Assembly: GCA_013298765.1 (NCBI GenBank)
Contig: JAAFJA010000006.1
Span: forward strand, 124,001 to 188,000
Source: Betaproteobacteria bacterium
GTDB lineage: Bacteria > Pseudomonadota > Gammaproteobacteria > Burkholderiales > Casimicrobiaceae
Direction of reading: 5' to 3'
DNA: 64,000 nucleotides
Positions 16,354-25,570 of the stretch are shown here, in pieces. Position numbers and translations under genes: made by a program. The notes under the pieces are model-generated. The model ran no database searches and was not told the origin of the DNA. It saw only the letters and a program-made list of their open reading frames with translations. Numbering within the stretch: the first letter of the stretch is position 1; each line of letters opens with the position of its first letter.

Positions 16354-17757
16354 CTAAACAAAAACAACATTCATCCGCGCGCCGTTCCACCGCGATTGGC
16401 CCACATCGATTCGTGCGCCGTGGCTACGTACAACCTCCAGAACAATGGCGAGCCCGAGCCCACTGCCCGCAATCACGTGATGAGTCTCAGCGTCATAACG
16501 AGGCACGCGTGCAAACGGAGAGAAAATGCGCTCGCGGTCGGCTTCGCTGACGCCTGGACCTGAGTCTTCCACACTCAATCGCGAGGGCGAGTGATCGACA
16601 CTCAGCAACACATGGCCCGAGCGGGGTGTGTACTTCAGCGCGTTATCGACCAGATTGAAAATCATCTCAGTGATGAGCGTGGAATCGCCGTAAACCGAAG
16701 AGGCGACCGAGCATTCTTCAAACGAAAAATCAATGTTTCGCTCAATTGCAAGCGGCAAGAGCTCCGCGCAAACCTCTCGAGCGAGCACGTTGAGGTCGAT
16801 CGTTTCGAACGAAGCAGTGGTCGCGGAAGTCTCCGCGCGCAGTAGCGAAAGTAGCTGCTTAGCAAGTCGGTTTGCACGTGTGGACGTAGTAAGCAGTTGT
16901 TCGATCGTTTGCGCATCGCGCGCGTCGCCCGCAGATCGCTGCTTGAGCAATTCGCCATGCGCCCGCAGTGCAGCAAGCGGGGTTCGCAGCTGATGCGCTG
17001 CGTTAGCGATGAATCGCTTCTGCGCGGCATGTGCCACTTGAAGGCGCGAAATCAGATCGTTGATTGATTGGATGAGAGGCGATAGCTCGCTTGGCGCGAG
17101 CTGCGGTGGCAGCGGCGAGAGGTTATTGACGCCGCGCCCATCCAGGTGCGTTTTGAGTTTTCGCATCGGACGCACCACGTAGGCTAGGCCATACCAAACG
17201 AGATACACCGCGATAACAATGACGGCCGATTGCGGGATTGCTTCGTAAAACAAAATCGAGCGCAGCAGCCTATCCTGCCGAGCGCGCGATTGCGCCACTA
17301 CGAGGTAATGATCCACGCCCGCGAGATCAAAATGAAACCGAGCTACGCGAACGAACTCTTCATCCAGAACGGAATTGATGCCCTGCCCCGGCGCGATCGG
17401 CGTGCTCGGAATCATCGCGATGGGCCGATCTCCCGCAGTTTCGCGCAACAGTGGCAACAGAGCGTCGTCCCCTGCAACCGCGCGCTTACCGCGCTCCGCA
17501 ATCACGAAATGCATCGGGTAATCGTTGTGATTAAACAGCACACGCCGCAGCGTCGGCGAAGGAAACGGGGTCACGCCGCCATCAGCCCGCTGATCAAGCC
17601 ATTCCGCGCGCAGCATCTCTGCGGCGAGATTGAGCTGATCGTCAAGCGCAGTGTCAACGGTTTCTCTAGCAGCGAGAAAAGTGATGCCTAGACTCAGCAG
17701 CCATAAAAAGAGAAGTGGCGCGAGCAACCATTCAAGCAGGCGCGCCGCAAAGCTCAT
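16354..17757 (-). CDS. Two-component sensor histidine kinase (QseC/TctE class)
   Basis: A 467-residue membrane kinase. TM1 spans about residues 10-30 and TM2 about 175-195, flanking a periplasmic sensor domain of about 140 residues in the TctE/QseC style. A HAMP-like linker, the HisKA dimerisation helix with phospho-acceptor His near 255 (AAHQLRTPLAALRAHGE), and the HATPase_c domain follow. In that domain the N box is MIFNLVDNALKYTP, the G1 box VEDSGPGVSE, and the G2 region GSGLGLAIV. It overlaps the response regulator stop by 4 bases (ATGA), so the two are translationally coupled. The signal sensed is not evident. Confidence 0.92.
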   Translation of the reverse strand: MSFAARLLEWLLAPLLFLWLLSLGITFLAARETVDTALDDQLNLAAEMLRAEWLDQRADGGVTPFPSPTLRRVLFNHNDYPMHFVIAERGKRAVAGDDALLPLLRETAGDRPIAMIPSTPIAPGQGINSVLDEEFVRVARFHFDLAGVDHYLVVAQSRARQDRLLRSILFYEAIPQSAVIVIAVYLVWYGLAYVVRPMRKLKTHLDGRGVNNLSPLPPQLAPSELSPLIQSINDLISRLQVAHAAQKRFIANAAHQLRTPLAALRAHGELLKQRSAGDARDAQTIEQLLTTSTRANRLAKQLLSLLRAETSATTASFETIDLNVLAREVCAELLPLAIERNIDFSFEECSVASSVYGDSTLITEMIFNLVDNALKYTPRSGHVLLSVDHSPSRLSVEDSGPGVSEADRERIFSPFARVPRYDAETHHVIAGSGLGLAIVLEVVRSHGARIDVGQSRWNGARMNVVFV

Positions 17758-18443
17758 GCGGCCTCTGAGGCCGACTTCTCGATGCAGTACCCGAGTCCGC
17801 GGAAAGTGCGCACGACGATGCCGCCACTCTCGAGCTTCTTGCGCAATCGATGCACATAGACCTCAATTGCGTTGAGTGTTATTTCTTCGTCCCAGCTGTA
17901 GAGCGATTCAAGCAATTGCTCTTTGCTCACGGCGCGCCCTGCGCGCAGCAGAAGCACTTCCAGGATCGCCGCTTCACGAGCCGACAGTTCGAGTGGTTTG
18001 CCGGCAACGGTGGCTTGGTGCGCGCGCAAATCAAACACCAAACTGCCGTGAACCAGTGAATCTCGTGCCACTGCATGACGACGGCGAATAAGTGCGCGCA
18101 AACGTGCGTGGAGCTCATCCAGTGCGAAGGGTTTCACCAGATAGTCATCAGCCCCCGCGTCAAGCCCGGCCACTCGGTCACCGACCGCATCCATCGCAGT
18201 AGTGATGAGCACTGGCGCCGCAGCCATTGGATCAGTGCGGGCGCGCAAACGCCGCAGCACACTCAAGCCGCTCTCTTTAGGTAAGCCTAAATCGAGAACA
18301 ACCGCCTCGTAGTGATTGGTGGAGAGCGCAGAGGTCGCGCTTGCGCCATCAATCGACCAATCGACCGCGTAACCGTCCCCGATGAGGCTCGCTACGACGG
18401 CATTGCCGAGCTCACGATCATCTTCGACCAAAAGTAGCCGCAC
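17754..18443 (-). CDS. OmpR/PhoB-family response regulator
   Basis: A 229-residue regulator: a receiver domain with phospho-acceptor Asp about residue 51 (VVLDLGLP), acidic pair EDD near the N terminus and Lys about 102 (YLVKPF), then a winged-helix DNA-binding domain (LELSAREAAILEVLLLRAGRAVSKEQLLESLY, TLNAIEVYVHRLRKKLES, RTFRGLGYCIE). The start is a GTG at 18443 supported by an AGGAGG site about 8 bases upstream. A nearby ATG out of frame should be ignored. It is the first gene of the pair with the kinase. Confidence 0.93.
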   Translation of the reverse strand: MRLLLVEDDRELGNAVVASLIGDGYAVDWSIDGASATSALSTNHYEAVVLDLGLPKESGLSVLRRLRARTDPMAAAPVLITTAMDAVGDRVAGLDAGADDYLVKPFALDELHARLRALIRRRHAVARDSLVHGSLVFDLRAHQATVAGKPLELSAREAAILEVLLLRAGRAVSKEQLLESLYSWDEEITLNAIEVYVHRLRKKLESGGIVVRTFRGLGYCIEKSASEAA

Positions 18444-18973
18444 ATCGTCCTCCTCTCTACAGTTCGGGCCTAGGCTTTTTGGGATGCGCTTCAGACAAAG
18501 AATGTTGCGCAATCCGAGCAGTCCTTCGCGTCGTCTGCGCTTTCGAACGAAGCGCTGGATGACCAATCCGATTGTAGGGAAACTCCGAGCGAGTGTCTCA
18601 CCTCCAAATCACGTGGAAATGGAGTCAGCACAGCGCGGCGCGCTCGCAGCCGTGCGGTTTGAAAACAGTGACTGACCGGCGCTCGCTCGAGCAGCTCTTT
18701 GGCACCCGATACGCGCCTGGTCAGTGCATTCATCGACCTTCTGCCGCGCTCAGCACGGATCACAGAGCGCACGGTTGTGCACACACCGATTTCTCGTGAT
18801 ATCGCATTACTACTTACCGACGAACGCACGCTTATATTGGGGCTTAACAGGTGAAACGGCGAAAGTCTACGTCTCTGGTAATCGTGACGCGCCCCCAATG
18901 CAAATTAGACTTTAGCCTGATGCCTGATCAAAAACAATGGACGGTGTAGAACGGTTTTCCGCTCTTTCACACC
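18444..18973. other. 530-base gene-free stretch between the two-component operon and ppa
   Basis: Open frames here (for example on the minus strand at 18491-18898) have no recognisable domain, are rich in Arg/Ser and lack ribosome sites. The region holds the two-component promoter and the ppa 3' flank. At 18835-18844 it has TTGGGGCTTA, a member of the recurring intergenic motif described in the findings. Confidence 0.6.
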
Positions 18974-19516
18974 TCAATCGCGCTTTTCTTGCGCCGAGAA
19001 ACGCTCCATCGCCGCCACGATCTCGCGCTTTGCCTCATCTGCTTCAACCCAGCCCAAAACTTTCACAAATTTACCGGGCTCGAGATCCTTATAGTGCTCG
19101 AAAAAGTGAGTGATGCGATCAACTTCTAGAGGCGGCAAATCGCGCGGGCTTTGCACGTTTCGATAGATGCTGGTGAGCTTGTCGACGGGAACGGCGAGCA
19201 GTTTTTCATCGCTCCCCGCTTCGTCCTGCATCTTGAGCATGCCAATCGGGCGGCAGCGCACGACCACCCCGGCCATGAGCGGAATGGGCGTCAGCACGAG
19301 CACATCCGCAGGGTCGCCATCACCGGAGAGGGTTCGCGGAATGTAGCCATAGTTGCACGGGTAGTGCATCGCCGTAGACATGAAGCGATCAACAAAGATT
19401 GCGCCAGAGGCTTTGTCGACCTCGTACTTAATCGGCTCTCCGTGCATCGGAATCTCAATGACGACGTTTACGTCGTTCGGAACGTCTCTACCGGAGGTCA
19501 GTTTGTCAAAACTCAT
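18974..19516 (-). CDS. ppa: Inorganic pyrophosphatase
   Basis: A soluble family I pyrophosphatase (180 residues) that hydrolyses PPi to phosphate, pulling biosynthetic reactions forward. Diagnostic motifs are [54 protein letters not shown] (catalytic and Mg-binding Asp cluster) and [13 protein letters not shown]. Its length is that of the bacterial hexameric enzyme. It is transcribed alone, away from pcnB. Confidence 0.96.
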   Translation of the reverse strand: MSFDKLTSGRDVPNDVNVVIEIPMHGEPIKYEVDKASGAIFVDRFMSTAMHYPCNYGYIPRTLSGDGDPADVLVLTPIPLMAGVVVRCRPIGMLKMQDEAGSDEKLLAVPVDKLTSIYRNVQSPRDLPPLEVDRITHFFEHYKDLEPGKFVKVLGWVEADEAKREIVAAMERFSAQEKRD

Positions 19517-19846
19517 GTCTTAGGTCACTTAGGAGGATAGGTTAATTCGCGAAGCGGTGATCGATGTTCGAGGCATCCGTATCCGCAGCCATCGAGCCGG
19601 CTTGATGCCGCGTCGAAGGCGCATGTTTCCATGATTTTAGGCGTGCTGGCGGCGCACTGCACCCGCGCTATACTCGCGTCCAACCGGCGTCGAGGCGTCA
19701 TCTCGATATCGCTTCGCAATGCGCGGCTTAATCGACATGACGGCACTTCGGCGACGGCAACGCCCAAAGCTGCGACCGACAGCTCATACGTCTCGACCAG
19801 TCTTCGGGTGTTTTTGCGATTGCCATCTGCTTTCGAAGGTCCATCG
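19517..19846. other. Divergent promoter region ppa/pcnB
   Basis: 330 bases between the two starts. The pcnB frame stays open upstream to 19631, but that extension has no family resemblance and lies before the GAAGG site at 19834-19839. No clear operator or riboswitch is visible. Confidence 0.5.
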
Positions 19847-21424
19847 ATGATAAGAGCGCTGCTCGACCGCGTGCTCCCTGAACGCGCACCGAAGCGACGG
19901 GAAATCTCCGCCGCCTCTCACAAAATTTCCAAAAACCACATGAGCCGCAACGCGGTCTATGTGTGCGAACGCCTGCAAGAGCAAGGCTTCGAGGCCTACA
20001 TCGTTGGCGGTGCGGTGCGCGACGCACTCCTCGGCGTCATCCCCAAAGACTTCGATGTCGCAACCAACGCCCGTCCTGAGCAAATCAAGCATTTGTTCCG
20101 ACGCGCTTTCATCATTGGTCGACGGTTCCGCCTCGTTCACGTGATCTTCGGCGATGAGACGATTGAAGTGTCAACCTTTCGCGCGAACAAGAAAGATGAA
20201 GTCGAGGCGGACGCCACAGGACGCATCGTCTCCGACAACGTGTACGGTTCGCAAAGCGAAGACGCGATACGACGAGACTTCACGATCAACGCGCTTTATT
20301 ACGATCCAAATCGCGAGTTGATCGTTGACTATGTTGGCGGCATGAAAGACGTCGCCGCGCGCACCATGCGTGTGATTGGTAAAGCCGACTTGCGTTATCG
20401 TGAAGATCCGGTCAGGATGTTGCGCGCCATTCGATTGGCGGTCAAACTGAAGTGCGAAATCGCGCGCACCACTGCGGCTCCCATCAAGAAAAATGCAGCG
20501 CTGATCCGAAATGTTCCCGCCGCGCGGCTCTTCGATGAAATTCAAAAGCTCTTGCTCTCGGGATACGCCAACGAAACGCTCGCAGCACTTCGCAGTCACG
20601 GGCTCGCAGAGGGCCTCTTACCGCTCCTCGATTTGATTTATGAGCAGCCGGCCGGTCAGCGCTTTATTGAACTTGCGCTCGACGGCACCGATCGGCGCGT
20701 GCGCGAAGATAAGCCGGTATCGCCCGCTTTTTTGTTTGCATGTCTGCTTTGGCATGAAGTGGTCAAACGCTGGCAAGCCATCGAAGCGCGGGGGGAACAT
20801 CGGATTCCCGCGCTGCTGCTCGCGATGGAGCAAGCGCTTGATGAGCAACGCGAAACGATCACGCTGCCGCAGCGCTTCGCTGGTGTTACCCGTGAAATAT
20901 GGTTGATGCAACCGCGGTTTGAGCAGCGAACCTCACGCGCAGCACTGCGCTTACTTGAACAAGCGCGCTTCAGAGCTGCCTATGATTTCCTCTTGCTTCG
21001 GGCTGCAGCGGGCGAGATCGAGCAGGAGCTCGCCGATTGGTGGACCGAATTCATTGAATCCGACCCGACGATTCGACAGCAACTCATCGATCAGCGCCAG
21101 CGAGCACAGGCGCGCAATTCGAAAAACAAGCAACGCGAAAGAACTCGCGGCTACAACTCCCAAGCCGTCGGCATTCGCGATGCACGCGAGGAGCGTGAGC
21201 ACGTCGAAGCACTACAGGATGACGAGAGCGACGCGCAAAGCCACGACGACGACGTCGCGATAGCAACGGCAGGCGAGACCACCGGCACGGCTGAGCGGCG
21301 CAAGCGCCGCCGCGGCGGGCGCGGGCGCGCGAAGAAGCGCGCGGAAGAATTCGCAAGCTCGCTCGACGAAGCGGCTTCCTCGCCACCTACTGCCAGCCCC
21401 GCAAAAGAGGATCATCGCGAGTGA
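19847..21424 (+). CDS. pcnB: Poly(A) polymerase I
   Basis: PcnB adds poly(A) tails to RNA 3' ends and so promotes decay. The 525-residue protein has the class II nucleotidyltransferase core: YIVGGAVRDALLGVIPKDFDVATNARPEQIKHLFRRAFIIGRRFRLVHV, with the GG and DxD motifs, then RRDFTINALYYDP and the RNA-binding helices with YREDPVRMLRAIRLAVKL. A basic, low-complexity tail (RRKRRRGGRGRAKKR) is typical of PcnB rather than CCA-adding enzymes. The start at 19847 is supported by GAAGG upstream. The stop overlaps the folK GTG by 4 bases. Confidence 0.93.
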   Translation: MIRALLDRVLPERAPKRREISAASHKISKNHMSRNAVYVCERLQEQGFEAYIVGGAVRDALLGVIPKDFDVATNARPEQIKHLFRRAFIIGRRFRLVHVIFGDETIEVSTFRANKKDEVEADATGRIVSDNVYGSQSEDAIRRDFTINALYYDPNRELIVDYVGGMKDVAARTMRVIGKADLRYREDPVRMLRAIRLAVKLKCEIARTTAAPIKKNAALIRNVPAARLFDEIQKLLLSGYANETLAALRSHGLAEGLLPLLDLIYEQPAGQRFIELALDGTDRRVREDKPVSPAFLFACLLWHEVVKRWQAIEARGEHRIPALLLAMEQALDEQRETITLPQRFAGVTREIWLMQPRFEQRTSRAALRLLEQARFRAAYDFLLLRAAAGEIEQELADWWTEFIESDPTIRQQLIDQRQRAQARNSKNKQRERTRGYNSQAVGIRDAREEREHVEALQDDESDAQSHDDDVAIATAGETTGTAERRKRRRGGRGRAKKRAEEFASSLDEAASSPPTASPAKEDHRE

Positions 21425-21942
21425 TCGGCACGCCCGCAACGCGACGTGCATTCGTCGCGCTCGGTGCAAATCTCGGCAACACCGTTGAGCAGCTTACGCG
21501 GGCACGCCGCGCGATCGCAACGATGACTGGTGCGATCGATTTGCGCGCATCGTCGCTTTACCGGAGCGTGGCTCTCGGCGCGCGCGAACCGCAGCCCGAC
21601 TATTTGAACGCGGTAGTGCAGTTTGAGAGCTCGCTCGATGCGCTGAGCCTTTGGCGCGCCCTCGCGCAGATTGAGCGCGCGTTGGGTCGGGTGCGGTTCG
21701 GCGAGCGTAACGCCGCACGCACCATCGATATTGATTTCCTGCTTTTCGGCGAACTGGTGCTCAATTCACCGGAGCTGACCCTGCCACATCCACGGATGCA
21801 TGAGCGGGCCTTCGTACTCGCTCCGCTGGTCGAGCTGGCCCCTGACATCGCGATTCCAGGCAAGGGATCAGCAACCGCGCTTGGGTCCAAGCTCACTGCC
21901 CAAAACTGTGAACGTGTTGCAGAATCTGGCGCATGGAGCTAA
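21421..21942 (+). CDS. folK: 2-amino-4-hydroxy-6-hydroxymethyldihydropteridine pyrophosphokinase
   Basis: FolK transfers pyrophosphate from ATP to hydroxymethyldihydropterin in folate synthesis. The 173-residue protein shows FVALGANLGN, YLNAVVQFES, the loop RFGERNAARTIDIDFLLFGE with the Mg-binding DIDFL motif, and LTLPHPRMHERAFVLAPLVELAPD. It begins with a GTG overlapping the pcnB stop and ends 10 bases inside the next gene, so all three genes form one tightly coupled operon. Confidence 0.96.
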   Translation: MIGTPATRRAFVALGANLGNTVEQLTRARRAIATMTGAIDLRASSLYRSVALGAREPQPDYLNAVVQFESSLDALSLWRALAQIERALGRVRFGERNAARTIDIDFLLFGELVLNSPELTLPHPRMHERAFVLAPLVELAPDIAIPGKGSATALGSKLTAQNCERVAESGAWS

Positions 21943-22577
21943 ACGAACTTCGCTACATCGTTGTTGAAGGCGTGATTGGCGCGGGCAAAACCTCGCTCGC
22001 TCGCCGATTGGGCGATCATCTGCGCGCAGAGACCGTATTCGAGCGCGCGAGTGACAATCCGTTTCTCGAACGCTTCTATGGTGACCGCGAACGCTACGCA
22101 CTGGCCACCCAGCTGAATTTCTTGTTTCAGCGTGCGGACCAACTGCGGCCGCTTGCACAACAGGGCTTGTTTACGCAAACCGTCGTCAGCGATTTCTTAC
22201 TTGACAAAGATCCCATCTTTGCACGGCTCACGCTCTCAGATGACGAGTACGCGCTCTACGCAAAGGTGTACGAATTTCTCGCGCCGCAAGCGCCCGCACC
22301 TGATTTAGTAATTGTGCTGCAAGCTTCCATTGAGAATCTACTCGCGCGCATCGAGCGCCGTGGCATCCGCTATGAGCGCGGCATTGAACGTGACTACTTG
22401 CGTCGTCTCGCTGATGCCTACGTGCAGCACTTTCATCACTATGATCGCGCACCGATTTTGTTCGTCAACACAGACGATTTGAACTTCGTCGACGAGCCTG
22501 AGCATCTGCGCCTGCTATTGGTCAAAATCGCCGAAATGCGCAGCCGTCGCGAGTTCTTTTCTATGACGTCGGCATAG
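21933..22577 (+). CDS. Deoxynucleoside kinase (dCK/dGK family)
   Basis: A 214-residue P-loop kinase that phosphorylates deoxynucleosides for salvage. Walker A GVIGAGKTSLARRL is at about residues 12-25. The LID/substrate region ERASDNPFLERFYGDRERYALATQLNFLFQR, the core VVSDFLLDKDPIFARLTL and the RRGIRYERGIERDYLRRLADAY segment match the dAK/dGK type of the family. It overlaps folK. In Burkholderiales this gene commonly sits between folK and panB; here panB is absent and a FimV-like gene follows. Confidence 0.9.
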   Translation: MELNELRYIVVEGVIGAGKTSLARRLGDHLRAETVFERASDNPFLERFYGDRERYALATQLNFLFQRADQLRPLAQQGLFTQTVVSDFLLDKDPIFARLTLSDDEYALYAKVYEFLAPQAPAPDLVIVLQASIENLLARIERRGIRYERGIERDYLRRLADAYVQHFHHYDRAPILFVNTDDLNFVDEPEHLRLLLVKIAEMRSRREFFSMTSA

Positions 22578-22680
22578 AAGCGTGAAGGGTTGGAGCGCTT
22601 GAATTTCGGCGGTAAACTCGTAGGGTTATAAACCCAAGATTTTCGACCGGAGGCTTTCCGCAGCACCACGATGTTGCGGA

Positions 22681-24732
22681 ATGATTTCGAGTTCTGCCAT
22701 CCGTTCCGGAATGACTTCACGAGATCGTCCACGCAGTGCACTGTTTTCTGTTCGCATCCTAGCGTTCGCTGCGCTTTGCGCTGTGAACGCGCCGGTGCAC
22801 GCGCTCTCGTTAGGCAGCGAACGTGTGACGAGTTTTCTGGGGCAACCGCTGCGCATTGAGATTCCGATTCAATCGTCGGCGGGCGAGGATGCCTGGGATC
22901 TCAATTGCTTCGCGCTTGCCGCTGCACCGCGCGCCGAAGGCGTTGCGCTCTTGCGTCAGGGAAGAATTGAGCTTTCGGCAGATCGCAAGCGGTTGATCGT
23001 GCGCACCTACGCGTCGGTCGATGATCCTGCGCTCAAGTTTGCGGTGGACGTGGGCTGCGATTCAAAATTGCGACGCGAGTACACCGTTCTGCTCGATCCT
23101 GCGCCCGCGTATTCGCCGGCAACACTCCCCACGCGCGACACCAGCGCCGACACGTCGGCGCGCCCTGAACCTTCGCCAGCGACGGCCTCTCCGCCCATCG
23201 CGCCCGCAGCGTCGACAAGGCAGCCCAGCCCGCGACCGCCAAACCGCGCTTCAAGCGATACCGACGGCAGACGAAAGAGCGCAGCAAACGCTGGATCAGC
23301 GCCTCGTAGCGCGCGGCCAGCTGCTGCTGCGCCCTCGCGCCTGGTGGTCAAAGGCAATGACGCAGCAATTGATGATGCCTCGCTCGCCGCGCTTGCCGTG
23401 CCTCGCCTGCGTATCAGCGGCGATTTACCATCGTGGGCAGGTCTCGACGCGCCCGTGGGCCCAGCGGGCGCGCAGCCGCTCGACGAGCTTGCCGCGGCAA
23501 TTGCGAAAGAGCGGCGAGCACGCCTCGCCAACGCGCCCATCGAAGAGGATCTACCCGCGCGGCTCGAAGCTGATCTCGTGGTCGCGAAAAAGCGAATTGC
23601 TGAACTTCAGCTACAGCTTTCAACGGCTAGTCCTGAATCTATTGGGGCAAAGGTAAGTACTACGCTCGAAGCGAAAGCAGCGCAGACGCCTACTTTGCCC
23701 AAAACGAACGGCTCTGAGATTGCGAAAGCCAAAAGCCCTGAGCCATCGCTAATCGACACCGCACGCGATTGGATTTGGGTTCCAGCCCTCCTTCTCGTTG
23801 CGGGGTTAGTTGGCTACTTGCTCGCCGCTTGGCGTCGGCAACAGGCTAAGCGCTCCGACTGGGCGTCAATGAACGAGGTCACCGTGGTTCAGCGCGGTGA
23901 AGCCGCCGAAAACGCGCGCTTTAACGATGCCGACGAAGCGTTTACCGAGACAAACACGACTCAGCGGCTGCGCCCGGGCGCGACACACACAGAGGCCTCT
24001 GATTCACCGCCCACCATTTCGCCGATGACCGAGTCGGCCCCAGTGGCCGAACAGACCTCTGCGGCGCGCGAAGAGGCCAAGGCGCGTCTCGATAGCCCGC
24101 TCTTCCATCTGAACCAATCGGCGGCGCAGGTGGACGTGAGCGAGCTCTCACAGGTTACTGATGAAGCCCAGGTTTACGCGGATCTAGGACGCACCAACGA
24201 AGCCATCGAAATTCTTGCCCACCACATTGATTCGGTGGATGCTGATCGCCCCTCGCCCGCGCCGTGGCTCATGATGTTTGATTTGTTTCGCAAAGCGAAT
24301 CGCAGAGTGGATTACGATCGGCTCGCGCCTCAGTTTCGTAAGCTCTTCAATGGTCGCTTACCGGAATGGGATGACTACGGGCGGGAGCTCGCACTCGACG
24401 ACGGCTTGGAAGCCTTTCCGCACCTTGTCTCGCGTATTGAGCGCGATTGGGGCACCGCCGAAGTGCGGCCATTCCTCGACGAACTTCTCTACGACAATCG
24501 CGGCGGATCGCGCCTCGGCTTCAGTCTTCCTGCGTATCGCGATTTGTTATTGCTGCTACAGGTCCACGATCAGCTCGCGATGGATCAACACTTAAGTGTT
24601 CGGAAGGATCGCGAATCGCCCGGCGCGAACGACAACGATGGCACGCCGAAATGGGATTTGTCGCTCGAGATGATGGAAGCGCCGAAGCCTGGCGAGCTCG
24701 ACGCGTTTCTGAAAAGTCGCGACCCGTCTTAA
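22681..24732 (+). CDS. FimV-like membrane protein
   Basis: A 683-residue protein with N-terminal signal (cleavage near PVHALS) followed by LSLGSERVTSFLGQPLRIEIPI, matching the start of FimV/HubP mature proteins. A Pro/Ala/Ser-rich region follows (about residues 135-225). A coiled-coil segment lies near 285-320, and one membrane helix near 360-382 (DWIWVPALLLVAGLVGYLLAAWRR). The cytoplasmic C-terminal part holds a FimV-type helical motif DEAQVYADLGRTNEAIEIL and a domain ending LMMFDLFRKANRR...FRKLFNGRLPEWDDYG. No LysM motif is visible. FimV-type proteins organise cell poles and type IV pili. The start is uncertain: ATG 22711 would give a shorter leader. Confidence 0.72.
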   Translation: MISSSAIRSGMTSRDRPRSALFSVRILAFAALCAVNAPVHALSLGSERVTSFLGQPLRIEIPIQSSAGEDAWDLNCFALAAAPRAEGVALLRQGRIELSADRKRLIVRTYASVDDPALKFAVDVGCDSKLRREYTVLLDPAPAYSPATLPTRDTSADTSARPEPSPATASPPIAPAASTRQPSPRPPNRASSDTDGRRKSAANAGSAPRSARPAAAAPSRLVVKGNDAAIDDASLAALAVPRLRISGDLPSWAGLDAPVGPAGAQPLDELAAAIAKERRARLANAPIEEDLPARLEADLVVAKKRIAELQLQLSTASPESIGAKVSTTLEAKAAQTPTLPKTNGSEIAKAKSPEPSLIDTARDWIWVPALLLVAGLVGYLLAAWRRQQAKRSDWASMNEVTVVQRGEAAENARFNDADEAFTETNTTQRLRPGATHTEASDSPPTISPMTESAPVAEQTSAAREEAKARLDSPLFHLNQSAAQVDVSELSQVTDEAQVYADLGRTNEAIEILAHHIDSVDADRPSPAPWLMMFDLFRKANRRVDYDRLAPQFRKLFNGRLPEWDDYGRELALDDGLEAFPHLVSRIERDWGTAEVRPFLDELLYDNRGGSRLGFSLPAYRDLLLLLQVHDQLAMDQHLSVRKDRESPGANDNDGTPKWDLSLEMMEAPKPGELDAFLKSRDPS

Positions 24733-24903
24733 AGAGCGGCGCGCAGTTTGTCCGTGTCCGGTGAGGCCGGGAAACATCCCCGAAAGCCACTTAGCGTGCT
24801 CGCGTTCGCTCGGATGTTTCAAGCATTTTGAGAAAAGCCCACATGCACTCGCTGTGATGACTCAGCGCACCGTTTCGGCCACCAGCAAGGCTCAGACGAT
24901 GAT

Positions 24904-25461
24904 TTACTGAATCGCGTTACAGAGCGGACGTTTGAGCGAGAGGCCGCCGGTTTGGGGGGTCACCATGAATTCGCACGCGTCGTAGCCCTGCGATTTAATC
25001 CGCCCGATGATCTCAGCAAGCGTTGCTTGCGGCAGCGCAGCTGTTCGCGACAGTACCCAGCCGTAGCGGCGCGTGGGATGACCGATCACAGCCCAGCGGT
25101 ACTGCGGGTCGAGCTCGATCACCCAATAATCGCCCCCCGCCCAATAGCGGTAAGCGCCGAAGAGATCAACAAACGTCACCGTCAATTTCGATGAACCGGC
25201 TGCGCCCTCGACTCGCGCGCGCCCTTCCGCTTTCTCGCGTCCTGTATCGGCGCGCGTACAAGTGTTTTCAACTCGCACTTCGCCGGATTCGAGTGCAGAG
25301 TATTCGGCAATGGTGTCGCGCACGCATTTGCGCTGGAAAAACTGCGGAATCGATGCAACCTCGTGCCACTTTCCAAGGTAGCGATTAAGCTCAAGCCGCT
25401 CAACCGATTTCACGTCGTTCGCAAGCGCAAAATGCGACGTTAGGCATGCCGCGATGAACAC
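24904..25461 (-). CDS. Lipocalin (Blc-type)
   Basis: A beta-barrel lipocalin of about 185 residues, probably exported. The family motif LNRYLGKWHEVASIPQFFQRKCV opens the mature region, followed by TCTRADTGREKAEGRARV, YRYWAGGDYWVIELDPQYRWAVIGHPTRRYGWVLSRT and a C-terminal Cys. Bacterial lipocalins bind lipids or other hydrophobic ligands at the envelope. The start is uncertain. GTG 25461 gives a short signal (VFIAACLTSHFALA), and the frame remains open to 25644. Codons beyond 25571 would overlap the aldolase gene, so a start downstream of that is favoured. Confidence 0.8.
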   Translation of the reverse strand: MFIAACLTSHFALANDVKSVERLELNRYLGKWHEVASIPQFFQRKCVRDTIAEYSALESGEVRVENTCTRADTGREKAEGRARVEGAAGSSKLTVTFVDLFGAYRYWAGGDYWVIELDPQYRWAVIGHPTRRYGWVLSRTAALPQATLAEIIGRIKSQGYDACEFMVTPQTGGLSLKRPLCNAIQ

Positions 25462-25570
25462 CGTGCAGCCCGTCCCAGAATGCGAACGCGAAGCGCGCCA
25501 AGCAGAGTGACCACGCGACGCGCGCAAGCTCGCGAGCGCGCGCAGAGCCTTGGCGGCACCACCGATTACA

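Noticed and set aside
18491-18898. 135-codon minus-strand frame before the response regulator
   Set aside because: Arg/Ser-rich composition, no domain, no ribosome site; overlaps the promoter side of the two-component genes.
22599-22631. TTGAAT/TTATAA as a promoter for the FimV-like gene
   Set aside because: The 21-bp spacing is too long for a standard promoter.
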